Part shown: piece by piece, positions 1 to 7,307 of the stretch
How positions within the stretch are numbered: the first letter of the stretch is position 1
Layout of the letters: each line of letters opens with the position of its first letter
Source of the DNA: Caryophanales bacterium UBA1427
Lineage (GTDB): Bacteria; Bacillota_I; Bacilli_A; ML615J-28; CAG-313
Length of the DNA stretch: 25,141 nucleotides
Assembly: GCA_002329485.1 (NCBI GenBank)
Contig: DCTZ01000020.1
Span: 11,031-36,171, forward strand
Direction: 5' to 3'
Made by a program: the position numbers and the translations under genes
The notes under the pieces: generated by a model
Seen by the model: only the letters and a program-made list of their open reading frames with translations
Databases searched by the model: none
What the model was told of the DNA's origin: nothing

Positions 1-87
1 AAACGCTTTCCGCAATCGAAAACGAAAGAATAATGTCGAAAAATGCATGTAGCAAGCGTATACATTGGCTTTTTGTTAAAAAACCAG

Positions 88-115
88 TTGACAACCAGAA
101 ACGATTTAGTATAAT
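88..115 (+). promoter_or_regulatory. Sigma-A type promoter of the opp locus
   Basis: A consensus -35 TTGACA (88-93) and a consensus -10 TATAAT (110-115) are separated by 16 bases. Transcription would start near 122, giving a short leader of about 40 bases before the lipoprotein start at 162. Both hexamers are perfect, so this should be a strong housekeeping promoter. Confidence 0.85.
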
Positions 116-161
116 GTTAGCAACACGAGATAGGTGTTAAAAATAATAAATAGGAGGAAAT

Positions 162-1042
162 ATGAAGAGATTTTTTAAACTATTATTGATTGCTACGTTT
201 GCATTTGCTCTTAGTTTTGGTCTAGCAAGCTGTGGCGGAGACGGTGATACCATATCGAAAGAAGAGTATGATCGGATTGTCGCAGAACTGGCCGAGAAAA
301 CTGCTGAGTTAGCTGCCTTGCAAGAAGACTCTGTGGCAAGTGCCGAGTTTAAAGCCAAAGTTCAGGAGCTGGCCGAAAAAGTAGCCGAACTGGTTGGTTT
401 ACAAGCAGAATTGAGGCTTTGCTTGAGGAAGTGGCCGAAAAGGAAGGCGCTATCAACGATGCGCTTGCTGTCATCAACAACTTAAAGACAAAACCTTTGA
501 GTATTGTTTTGCCTGAAGGAGCAGAAACAATTGACGGTGCTTTGATTGTTGATATTGGTAAACCGGTAAAAGTTGAAGCCAAATTGGTCGAAACTTTCAA
601 TGTTTCGGAAATGGTAACTTTTTCTGCTCCGGATCCAACGGCTTTAAATTTCACATACGATGCAGAAGCCAAAAAAGTCGTTATTGATGGTTTGAAACCA
701 GGCTTAATCACCGTTACCGTTAAGTTGTTCAATGAAGTCACAACAACACTTCGGTTGTTTGTTCGCGAAGAAGTACCAAATTTCGATGATACTGGTAAGA
801 CCAAAGTTGTTGTTGGTACGCCACAAATGAACGGTCTTTTCATTAATGGTTTCGGAAACAGTGCATACGACGTATCAATTCGCAACCTTATCCACGGTTA
901 TTCGACACTATGGACCGATCCGGGTGAACAATTCATTTGGGATACCGAAGCAGTGCTGGTTGCCGAACCTGAAACCGAATTGTTGCCTGCCCGCCAAGTT
1001 CCGGAAACAGTTCTTAAATTCGATGACGAAGGGGAACCTTAG
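162..1042 (+). pseudogene. oppA: Oligopeptide ABC transporter substrate-binding lipoprotein, frameshifted and 3'-truncated
   Basis: The ATG at 162 follows AGGAGG (152-157). The N-terminus is a lipoprotein signal peptide with lipobox LASC, so the product would be tethered to the outer face of the membrane to capture peptides for the Opp importer. After it comes an Ala/Glu-rich heptad stretch, predicted coiled coil. That frame ends at 485, but homologous-looking sequence continues in another frame from about 410 (IEALLEEVAEKEG, then a beta-rich segment). Adding one A in GCAGAATTGAG (406-416) joins the two parts into a 293-codon ORF. The last part (GLFINGFGNSAYD, HGYSTLWTDPGEQFIWDTE) resembles the start of the ligand-binding fold of Opp/Dpp binding proteins. 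The frame stops at TAG 1040-1042, exactly where oppD sequence begins, so most of the binding domain is absent. Family assignment is by recognition of this segment and by the adjoining oppDF genes. Confidence 0.65.
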
Positions 1043-1546
1043 GTGATGATTGCGATGGCTTTGGCCTGTCGGCCGAAGCTGTTGATTGCGGATGAACCGA
1101 CCACGGCGCTTGACGTAACGATTCAGGCGCAAATCCTGAAACTGATGAACGAATTGAAAGAAACCTACAACACATCCATTATTTTCGTTACCCACGATTT
1201 GGGGGTTATCAACGAAATGGCGGATGATGTTGCGGTTATGTATTGCGGACAGGTTGTGGAAATCGCTCCGAAGAGCGTTATTTTTGCGGACAATCCGAAG
1301 TACTCCCATCCTTATACCGAAGGTCTGATGGCTTCGATTCCGCGTCTGACGAGCGATAAAGGAAGATTGGAAGTAATTCCTGGGTCTGTCCCTCATCCCC
1401 TTAATTTGCCTAAGGGCTGCAAGTTTGCGCCGAGATGCAAATATGCCACCGACCGCTGCCGGGCTGATGAAATACCGATGGTTGAAGTCGAACCGGGACA
1501 CGAAGTAAGATGTTTATACCCTAGACGAGGTGAACGACATGAATAA
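1043..1546 (+). pseudogene. oppD: 3' fragment of oligopeptide ABC transporter ATPase OppD
   Basis: The 167 codons match only the C-terminal half of an OppD/DppD ATPase, which is normally about 320-350 residues. Walker B (LLIADEPTTALD), the switch histidine (IIFVTHDLG) and the OppD C-terminal Cys region (CKFAPRCKYATDRC, then a further Cys) are present. In related proteins these cysteines form an iron-sulfur or structural site. Walker A, the Q-loop and the LSGG signature are missing. The sequence begins at the VMIAMAL segment that normally follows SGGMRQR, immediately after the TAG ending the oppA fragment. It cannot hydrolyse ATP by itself. The 3' end overlaps the oppF start by 8 bases in the usual operon fashion, so this side of the junction is native. 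It is either a real internal deletion or an assembly join. Confidence 0.75.
1527..1532 (+). promoter_or_regulatory. Ribosome binding site that fixes the oppF start
   Basis: GAGGTG lies 6 bases before the ATG at 1539 and inside the end of oppD. A GTG at 1530 in the same frame would need this site to be part of the coding sequence, so the ATG at 1539 is preferred. Confidence 0.6.
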
Positions 1547-3665
1547 TACAGGCCAACCATTGATTGAAGTAAGAAAAATCAAAAAGTTTTTTCCTCTGAA
1601 AAAGACTTCGGTTTTTGACCGTCGCAATTTGTCGGTCAAGGCTACCGAGGATGTTACGCTGACAATTTACAAAGGCGAAACTTTCGGTTTGGTGGGCGAA
1701 TCGGGCTGCGGGAAAACCACCTTGGGACGAGTTATTTTGCAACTTTATCCGCCGACCAGCGGAAGCGTCCTCTATTACGGTATCCCTTTGAGAGAACTGA
1801 ATCCTCAGTATGTTATTCAGGAAATCAAAAAGCTGCCCAAATACCAGGCCAAAGCCATCAAGTCTTTCAACAAAACTTTTAAACTTGATCAAAAAATCGA
1901 AGAATTAAAAGCCAAAATGCACATTTTGCACGAAGGCGACGATTTGAATCTGGTTGAAGCAAGACGGGAAAGCATCAAAGCGGAGATTGCTTCAATCAAA
2001 GAAAAAATTGCGGAAACCAAACGGAATGTGGTGGCCAATCTTAACGACATTATCGAAACAATTGTCGACAAAGAAGCGGAAGAAGTGATTGAGGAAGCAG
2101 AACTTCTGATTAGGGACAATGTTCCCGTTTCCGAAGTTGAGGCGTTAATCGCAGGCGACCGCCGCTTTGCCATGATTTTAAAACCTTACGAACGTTATCT
2201 GAAACTTTTTGAAAAAGGGATTACCGATGAAAATTCCAAAGAACAATTCCAAAGAGCACTGGCCAATCTGAACAACCATTTGAACCGCGCCAAAGAAAAA
2301 GCATCAAATCACTTGTTAAATCAAAGAATTTTGGCTATTATTAAGATGGTGGAAACCGGAGATATCGATCCGATTACTTATTCCATTATCAAAAAACTTC
2401 CGTATTCCGAACCGGGCCGCTATAAACCGCTTTTCGGATTGGAAAAACAACTGGCCAAAAAAGAAAAAGAACTATCGGTGCTTGGCCGCGATTTGAAAAA
2501 CGAAAAGAAATTGGCGAAGCTTCAGAAGAAGTCGACGGAATTCAAAAAAGAATCTTCCCGCCAGCTTCGCGAAGCAAGCAAAACGTGCGGTGCGCTTATT
2601 TTGGAAAAGGATATCGCCAAGATATCCGAGCTGATGTTGAAACGAGAAATGACCCATCGGGAAAATTGTGCCCTGAAACAAGAACTGAAAGCCTTGGAAG
2701 CTAGACTGAAGGAAGACCCGACAGATGCTTCCCTTGCTGGACTTATCGAAGAAAAAAACAAGCGCGTAAACCTGCTTGAAACTAGAATCGCCGATTTGAC
2801 CAAAGAAATCGAATCCTATCGGGGTAAAGAAATCCTAAAAATAACCGAACGGATCGATGAAAAGTATGTCGAAAAACTCGACGGTTACCTGGAAACTGGC
2901 ATCAATTTAACCCGTTTGACCAAAGAAGAAATGCGGGGTTTGAGAAGACGCCTGCAAATCATCTTTCAGGATCCGTACTCTTCGCTCAACCCGCGTCTTA
3001 CCGTCGGTCAGACCATCGAAGAAGCGATTGTCGAACACGGCATGTTCAAAAAAGGAACCAAAGAACTGGAAAATTACGTCATCGACATCATGGGGCGCTG
3101 CGGTCTTGACCATTACATGATTCACCGTTATGCCCACCAATTCTCCGGCGGTCAGCGTCAGAGAATCGGTATTGCACGGGCCCTTGCCTTGATGCCGGAA
3201 TTCGTGGTCTGCGACGAATCGGTCAGCGCGCTCGATGTTTCGATCCGTTCGCAAATTCTGAATTTGCTGGGAGATTTGAAACGGGAACGCAATCTGACGT
3301 ATCTATTCATTTCGCATGACTTAAGCGTCATCAAATACATCAGCGATCGCATCGGCGTGATGTATCTCGGCAATTTGATTGAACTGGCCGAATCGGAAGA
3401 GTTGTACAAAAATCCGTTGCATCCTTATACCAAAGCGCTTATTTCCGCCATTCCGACGACCGACAATAATCCGAACAAACCGAAACGGATTATTCTCGAG
3501 GGCGATATCCCGTCAAATATCTTCCCACCTTCCGGTTGCAAATTCCGAACCAGGTGTCCGCTGGCTACCGAACACTGCGCAAAGGTCAAGCCGGAATATA
3601 AAGAAGTATCGAAAGGACACTTTGTGGCATGTCATTATTATGAAAAGACAAAAGAACTCGCTTAA
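1539..3665 (+). CDS. oppF: Oligopeptide ABC transporter ATPase OppF with a large coiled-coil insertion
   Basis: This is one of the two ATPases that power oligopeptide import at the inner face of the membrane. From the ATG at 1539 the protein is 708 residues, about twice the usual OppF length (about 310-330). Walker A GESGCGKT is near residues 53-60. The Q-loop (IIFQDPYSSLNPR) does not come until about residue 477. The FSGGQRQR signature is near 535-542, Walker B VVCDES near 556-561, and the switch His (ISHDLS) near 593. The C-terminal OppF/DppF extension has the Cys cluster (CKFRTRCPLATEHC, then C). The extra 365 or so residues between Walker A and the Q-loop are rich in Lys/Glu heptads. All catalytic motifs are intact. 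The gene overlaps the oppD remnant by 8 bases. Mollicute OppF proteins are known to carry insertions, and this one looks like that type. Confidence 0.9.
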   Translation: MNNTGQPLIEVRKIKKFFPLKKTSVFDRRNLSVKATEDVTLTIYKGETFGLVGESGCGKTTLGRVILQLYPPTSGSVLYYGIPLRELNPQYVIQEIKKLPKYQAKAIKSFNKTFKLDQKIEELKAKMHILHEGDDLNLVEARRESIKAEIASIKEKIAETKRNVVANLNDIIETIVDKEAEEVIEEAELLIRDNVPVSEVEALIAGDRRFAMILKPYERYLKLFEKGITDENSKEQFQRALANLNNHLNRAKEKASNHLLNQRILAIIKMVETGDIDPITYSIIKKLPYSEPGRYKPLFGLEKQLAKKEKELSVLGRDLKNEKKLAKLQKKSTEFKKESSRQLREASKTCGALILEKDIAKISELMLKREMTHRENCALKQELKALEARLKEDPTDASLAGLIEEKNKRVNLLETRIADLTKEIESYRGKEILKITERIDEKYVEKLDGYLETGINLTRLTKEEMRGLRRRLQIIFQDPYSSLNPRLTVGQTIEEAIVEHGMFKKGTKELENYVIDIMGRCGLDHYMIHRYAHQFSGGQRQRIGIARALALMPEFVVCDESVSALDVSIRSQILNLLGDLKRERNLTYLFISHDLSVIKYISDRIGVMYLGNLIELAESEELYKNPLHPYTKALISAIPTTDNNPNKPKRIILEGDIPSNIFPPSGCKFRTRCPLATEHCAKVKPEYKEVSKGHFVACHYYEKTKELA

Positions 3666-3837
3666 AAAAATGACCAAAGAAGAACGGAAAGAATTGATGG
3701 AGCAATTAAAGGAAACTCCCCTAGAAAAAGGGGATTTCCTTGCGATGGTGATTGCCGCATTACTAACGTTTTTGCCGGTTCTTTTGATTTTACTGGGACT
3801 GCTCTTTTTCTTAATTTGGTTTTTCTTTTATCGATAA
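3640..3837 (+). CDS. Small single-span membrane protein of unknown function
   Basis: The frame overlaps the last 26 bases of oppF. Starting at ATG 3640 it gives 65 residues; starting at ATG 3670 it gives 55 (MTKEERKELMEQLKE...). Neither start has a clear Shine-Dalgarno sequence, so translation may be coupled to oppF. The protein has a charged Lys/Glu N-terminal helix of about 25-35 residues, then one long hydrophobic segment (AMVIAALLTFLPVLLILLGL and on), ending in FFFYR just before the stop. An N-in topology is likely, with the acidic/basic helix in the cytoplasm. I do not recognise the family. The position between oppF and an amidohydrolase with 21 bases to the next start suggests one transcript. 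Confidence 0.6.
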   Translation: MKRQKNSLKKMTKEERKELMEQLKETPLEKGDFLAMVIAALLTFLPVLLILLGLLFFLIWFFFYR

Positions 3838-3858
3838 TTAAAAAAAGGTGGTGAAAAA

Positions 3859-5034
3859 ATGATAATCATAAAAAAAGCCTATCTATTGTCGATGGCGGAT
3901 GTTAATTATGAATATCGCGATATTTTAATTGATAAAGGTAAAATTGTCAAAATCAGCAAAAACATCAATGTGGAAGATTATCCCGACGCCCAGGTCATCA
4001 AAGCGGTTGGCCGGTATGTAACTCCGGGAATCGTCGACCCTCATTGCCATGTGGGAATCATGGAAGAAATCTTCAAAGAAGGCAACGATACCAACGAAAT
4101 GAGCAATCCGGTTACGCCGGAACTGAGAGCCCTTGACGGCATCAATCCGTTGGAACCAGCTCTTCAGGAACTTGTGACGCACGGTGTTACCTGCGTGCAT
4201 GTGGCTCCGGGCAGCGCCAATGTAATCGGCGGCACAACCACGGTTTTGAAAACCCGGGGGAAGACAATCGAAGAAATGGCGATTGTTCCCGAAGCGTGCA
4301 TGAAAATGGCTTTGGGCGAAAACCCAAAACGGGTTTACGGCGGACGCAATCAGACGCCGGTTACCCGGATGGCAACCGCGGCATTGATTCGCGAACAGCT
4401 TGAAAAAGCGCGCCGTTACCGGGCCAAAGTCAAAGAATACGAACAGGGGGTCAAAGAAGGCAGGACCGATGTCAAAGAACCGGAATTCAATCAAAAACTC
4501 CATTCTCTGATGCGCGTCTTTGACGGCATGCCGGTTAAAATCCATGCCCATCGGGCCGACGATATCATGACCGCAATTCGCATCATGGAAGAATTCGGAC
4601 TTAAAGGCACTATCGATCACTGCACCGAAGGCTATCTGATTCCGGAAGCCCTGAAGAAACATAATGCCAGCTGCATTTTGGGTCCGACTTTATGCAACAA
4701 GTCAAAACCGGAAGTCCAGAACAAAGAATTCGAATCCGCGAAAATCCTTAACGACTACGGCATTCCGTTTGCCATCATGACCGACCATCCGGTTGTGGAA
4801 TTGCAAAACACTTTGCTTCAGCTCGGCCGCTTTGTCAGAGCCGGTCTGCCGGTTTTGGAAGCTTTGAAAGCTGTCACCATTTCCTCCGCAAAACTTTCCT
4901 ATGTCGACCATTTGGTCGGAAGTATCGAAGTCGGGAAGGATGCGGACATCGTAATTTGGAGTCACAATCCGTTTCATCACCTCGCTACCCCTAAACTTGT
5001 CCTAATCGACGGTCAAATTGTCCACAAAAAATAA
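3859..5034 (+). CDS. Amidohydrolase-superfamily metal-dependent hydrolase (imidazolonepropionase-like)
   Basis: The 391-residue protein follows AGGTGG about 10 bases upstream of its ATG. It has the amidohydrolase layout: a short N-terminal beta domain, then a metal-binding HxH (DPHCHVG, His62 and His64), further ligands in VKIHAHRADD (about 229-231) and GTIDHCTEG (His254), and the catalytic/metal Asp in IMTDHPV (Asp309). The C-terminus has the typical GSIEVGKDADIVIWSHNP motif of the small beta domain. These features fit COG1228-like enzymes, which cleave C-N bonds in cyclic amides or related compounds. The true substrate cannot be read from sequence. No signal peptide is seen, so it is cytosolic. 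It sits directly behind the opp genes, and a role in processing imported compounds is only an inference from position. Confidence 0.85.
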   Translation: MIIIKKAYLLSMADVNYEYRDILIDKGKIVKISKNINVEDYPDAQVIKAVGRYVTPGIVDPHCHVGIMEEIFKEGNDTNEMSNPVTPELRALDGINPLEPALQELVTHGVTCVHVAPGSANVIGGTTTVLKTRGKTIEEMAIVPEACMKMALGENPKRVYGGRNQTPVTRMATAALIREQLEKARRYRAKVKEYEQGVKEGRTDVKEPEFNQKLHSLMRVFDGMPVKIHAHRADDIMTAIRIMEEFGLKGTIDHCTEGYLIPEALKKHNASCILGPTLCNKSKPEVQNKEFESAKILNDYGIPFAIMTDHPVVELQNTLLQLGRFVRAGLPVLEALKAVTISSAKLSYVDHLVGSIEVGKDADIVIWSHNPFHHLATPKLVLIDGQIVHKK

Positions 5035-5057
5035 ATAAAAAATTGTCAAAAAAGATA

Positions 5058-5086
5058 TTGCAAAAAAGCAAGAAATATGGTACAAT
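5058..5086 (+). promoter_or_regulatory. Promoter of spx
   Basis: A -35 TTGCAA (5058-5063) and -10 TACAAT (5081-5086) are separated by 17 bases. Start of transcription would be near 5093, about 37 bases before the spx start codon. The amidohydrolase ends only 24 bases upstream and no terminator separates them, so readthrough from opp is also possible. Confidence 0.7.
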
Positions 5087-5129
5087 AGGTACAGCGATTA
5101 GAAATAACACAACAATAGGAGGTGATCAC

Positions 5130-5555
5130 TTGATTCAGATTTACACGACACCCAGTTGTGCTTCTTGTCGGAAGGCTAAGAAGTGGTTTGATCAGTACCA
5201 AATACCATATGCAGAAAAAAACATTTTCAGTATCAAATTAAGCAAAGAAGATATTTACCGGATGTTAGAAAATAGTGAAAATGGTTTCGAGGATATTATT
5301 TCAACTAGGTCAAAAGTCTTTAAAGAAAAACGCTTAGAACCAGATTTGATGAGCGTTCAGGAACTTGTTGAATTTATCATTGAAAACCCAAGCGTTCTCA
5401 AAAGACCGATCATTATTAATGAAAATGAACTTCAGGTTGGCTACAACAACGAAGACATTACCATTTTTCTCCCACCTAACTTAAGAAACAGAGAATGCTT
5501 CAGTAGCTTTGACAAAGAAGAACCGATTAAATCGGAAACGGATGATGATGAATAA
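5130..5555 (+). CDS. spx: Spx/ArsC-family redox regulator
   Basis: The start is taken as TTG 5130 because AGGAGGTG (5117-5124) stands 5 bases before it; an upstream in-frame start would have to cross that site. The 141-residue product begins with the Spx thioredoxin-like fold and redox switch CASC (Cys10 and Cys13), as in B. subtilis Spx. It also has the conserved segments FEDIISTRSKVFKE, LKRPIIINENELQVGYN and FLPP. In Bacillus, Spx binds the RNA polymerase alpha C-terminal domain, redirects transcription during thiol stress and is degraded by ClpXP. ClpP is encoded about 1.7 kb away. The acidic tail (KSETDDDE) is longer than usual. Own promoter and terminator. Confidence 0.92.
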   Translation: MIQIYTTPSCASCRKAKKWFDQYQIPYAEKNIFSIKLSKEDIYRMLENSENGFEDIISTRSKVFKEKRLEPDLMSVQELVEFIIENPSVLKRPIIINENELQVGYNNEDITIFLPPNLRNRECFSSFDKEEPIKSETDDDE

Positions 5556-5560
5556 ATTTA

Positions 5561-5593
5561 AAAAAGTAAGGCCATAATTCCTTACTTTTTTTA
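5561..5593 (+). terminator. Rho-independent terminator after spx
   Basis: An 11-bp perfect stem (5561-5571 with 5580-5590) encloses an 8-base loop and runs into a T-rich tail. It begins 6 bases after the spx stop. Confidence 0.9.
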
Positions 5594-5712
5594 TTTTTTT
5601 TGAAATTTAATGCCAAAACATTTTTCTGGCCCTTTACTCGTTTTTTCTTAGAAAGTGGCTAATTCGGGCTGTTTTGGGCTTTATTTTGGATTCTGGAAGG
5701 AATTTTCCAAAA

Positions 5713-5756
5713 ATTTTTTAAAAAACAAAAAACCCAACAAAAAGGATGTTGGGTTT
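5713..5756 (-). terminator. Rho-independent terminator of the CYTH gene
   Basis: A 10-bp perfect stem (5730-5739 with 5747-5756) with a 7-base loop is followed, on the minus strand, by a T-rich tract (5713-5729). The stem touches the stop codon of the CYTH gene (5755-5757). The stretch between this and the spx terminator (about 5594-5712) is AT-rich and shows no gene. Confidence 0.85.
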
Positions 5757-6330
5757 ATAATTGCCGTTTCAAAGCGTTGTAAGCGCGTTTGATTTTGGCT
5801 TCGCTCTTTTTGTAAACAATATTGAACTCTTTAACCAATTCAATAAATTCCCGTTTTCCCTGTTCGTAGGTCGTTGCTTCGTATTCCAATTCGTAATCCA
5901 CTTCCCCTAAGTATTCGCATCTGTCAAGCGCTACTTTTCCTTTTCCGTAAGGGAAGAAGATTCTGAAAGTGGAAAGACTCATGAAATTGATGATTTCCTG
6001 ACCTTTGATAACATCGGATATTTCGTTAAGAATCGCAGGTGATGGTATGGTTTTGGTGTTAAGCATCTCATCAAATTGTTCTTCCGTAATATTTTCGGTT
6101 ATCTCTTGTTTGTTGTATCCTTTTTTGCGTTTCAAAGTCAATTCCAACTTGTTGTTTTCCCGGCGCCGAACGCGAAGGACAATTTCCGATGCCTTTAAGG
6201 TAAAACGAGGAGTATCGAAATAGTAATTGGTTTGTAAGTTGGACGGTGCATCCGAAAACTGTTTTGCCAACCGAGTGTACTCGGCTTTCGAAAGCAAGGT
6301 TTTAAATGTTACTTCTAAATCTTTTGACAT
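5755..6330 (-). CDS. CYTH-domain protein, YjbK type (putative triphosphate-binding)
   Basis: The 191-residue product has the CYTH (triphosphate tunnel) fold signature: an N-terminal strand with Glu and Lys (LEVTFK), NYYFDTP, the basic strand VLRVRRRENNKLELTLKRKK, and the acidic strands VALDRCEYLGEVDYELEYE. The family hydrolyses or binds inorganic triphosphate, nucleoside triphosphates or thiamine triphosphate. The substrate here is unknown. The usual N-terminal ExExK reads E6-V-T8-F-K10, so the second Glu is Thr. A GAGG ribosome binding site precedes the ATG (6328-6330). It is divergent from the pseudouridine synthase gene. In B. subtilis yjbK lies just upstream of yjbO, the likely counterpart of that neighbour. 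Confidence 0.8.
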   Translation of the reverse strand: MSKDLEVTFKTLLSKAEYTRLAKQFSDAPSNLQTNYYFDTPRFTLKASEIVLRVRRRENNKLELTLKRKKGYNKQEITENITEEQFDEMLNTKTIPSPAILNEISDVIKGQEIINFMSLSTFRIFFPYGKGKVALDRCEYLGEVDYELEYEATTYEQGKREFIELVKEFNIVYKKSEAKIKRAYNALKRQL

Positions 6331-6371
6331 AATTTCTACCTCGTTTAATTATTCTATTTTTAATATAACTT

Positions 6372-6399
6372 ATTATACACATATCTGTTAAAAATGCAA
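6372..6399 (-). promoter_or_regulatory. Promoter of the CYTH gene (minus strand)
   Basis: On the minus strand TTGCAT (6394-6399) and a perfect TATAAT (6372-6377) are 16 bases apart. The start codon is about 42 bases downstream of the -10. Confidence 0.7.
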
Positions 6400-6437
6400 G
6401 TAAAAAAGAGTTTTTTATGATAAAATTATCTAAAAGC

Positions 6438-6443
6438 GAGGTG
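6438..6443 (+). promoter_or_regulatory. Ribosome binding site fixing the start of the pseudouridine synthase
   Basis: GAGGTG lies 6 bases before ATG 6450. The alternative in-frame ATG at 6417 has no ribosome binding site and lies in a TATGATAAAAT stretch that itself resembles a -10 element. Confidence 0.6.
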
Positions 6444-6449
6444 AGCGGG

Positions 6450-7307
6450 ATGATTTTGGAATTTATCGTCGAAGAGGATTCAATAGTCTTAAAAGACTAT
6501 TTGGCTAAAATTCGGCTTCCCAGAAACTTTCGAAGTGGTCAAAACAAAGAGCATCTTTTCTTTTTTGTCAACAATCAGGAAGTCGCCAATTATTATCGGC
6601 TGAAAAAAGGCGATAAACTGGTAATCGTCGCAAGCGAAAAGGATAAAGATACAACCGTCAATCCGGTGAAAGACAATCTTACGATTCTTTTCGAGGATGA
6701 GTATTTCTTGATTGTGGAAAAACGCCCCGGTCTTGCCACCATCCCGACCAGAAAGCATTACAACCAATCCCTTGCCAATCACATCATGGCTTATTACCGG
6801 GAAAAAGGAATCGTTGCTAGAATCCATTTTGTCACCCGCCTCGATTTGCCCACTTCGGGAATCGTGATTCTGGCCAAAAACGGTTATCTTCATGCTTTGA
6901 TGGAAAATGTTCCCCTTGTCAAAAAATATCTGTTGATGGCAGAAGGCACGCTTGAACAATCCGAAGGCGAAATTGTTTTGCCGATTGCCAAAGACGAAAA
7001 CAGCACAATCAAACGGGAAGTTGATCCCGCAGGACAACTTGCCAAAACCAAATATCGGGTTTTGGCCCGGGAAGAAAACCGCTCCCTTGTGGAAGCGGAA
7101 CTTTTGACCGGAAGGACCCATCAGATTCGCGTGCATTTTTCCCATCTCGGCCACCCGATTGTGGGCGATAAACTGTACGGAAAAGAAAGCGAAACGGGTT
7201 TAATGTTACATAGTTACTTTGTGGAATTCGTCCATCTGATAACTAAAGAAAGAATATCCGTCAGGTCTTATCCACATTGGTGGAAATCCCGCTATCCTCA
7301 AGCATGA
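6450..7307 (+). CDS. RluA/RluD-family pseudouridine synthase
   Basis: From ATG 6450 the protein is 285 residues. It isomerises uridine to pseudouridine in RNA. The catalytic motif is VTRLDLPTSG (Asp132), with ILFEDEYFLIVEKRPGLATIP before it and GRTHQIRVHFSHLGHPIVGDKLYG after it, all hallmarks of the RluA family. The first 70 residues are an S4-like or degenerate N-terminal region. B. subtilis YjbO is the closest positional counterpart, because it also lies downstream of yjbK and spx. The target site (rRNA or tRNA) is not readable. The last 47 bases overlap the convergent clpP gene. Confidence 0.88.
   Translation: MILEFIVEEDSIVLKDYLAKIRLPRNFRSGQNKEHLFFFVNNQEVANYYRLKKGDKLVIVASEKDKDTTVNPVKDNLTILFEDEYFLIVEKRPGLATIPTRKHYNQSLANHIMAYYREKGIVARIHFVTRLDLPTSGIVILAKNGYLHALMENVPLVKKYLLMAEGTLEQSEGEIVLPIAKDENSTIKREVDPAGQLAKTKYRVLAREENRSLVEAELLTGRTHQIRVHFSHLGHPIVGDKLYGKESETGLMLHSYFVEFVHLITKERISVRSYPHWWKSRYPQA

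Noticed and set aside
405..420. Programmed -1 ribosomal frameshifting in oppA (and in the GH18 and glycosidase genes)
   Set aside because: None of the three places has an X XXY YYZ slippery heptamer in the right frame with a following structure.
908..1501. Long minus-strand open frame of 197 codons across the oppA/oppD junction
   Set aside because: It lies antisense to recognisable Opp sequence, has no ribosome binding site and its composition (many Arg, Asn, His, Phe) is that of a shadow frame.
3925..4662. 245-codon minus-strand frame opposite the amidohydrolase
   Set aside because: A shadow of a clearly coding plus strand; no start signal and no family resemblance. The same holds for 15702-16325 (+) and 22558-23247 (-).
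7305..7307. TGA read as Trp (mycoplasma code)
   Set aside because: Several genes end naturally at TGA and Trp is TGG throughout; extension past TGA gives antisense of clpP.
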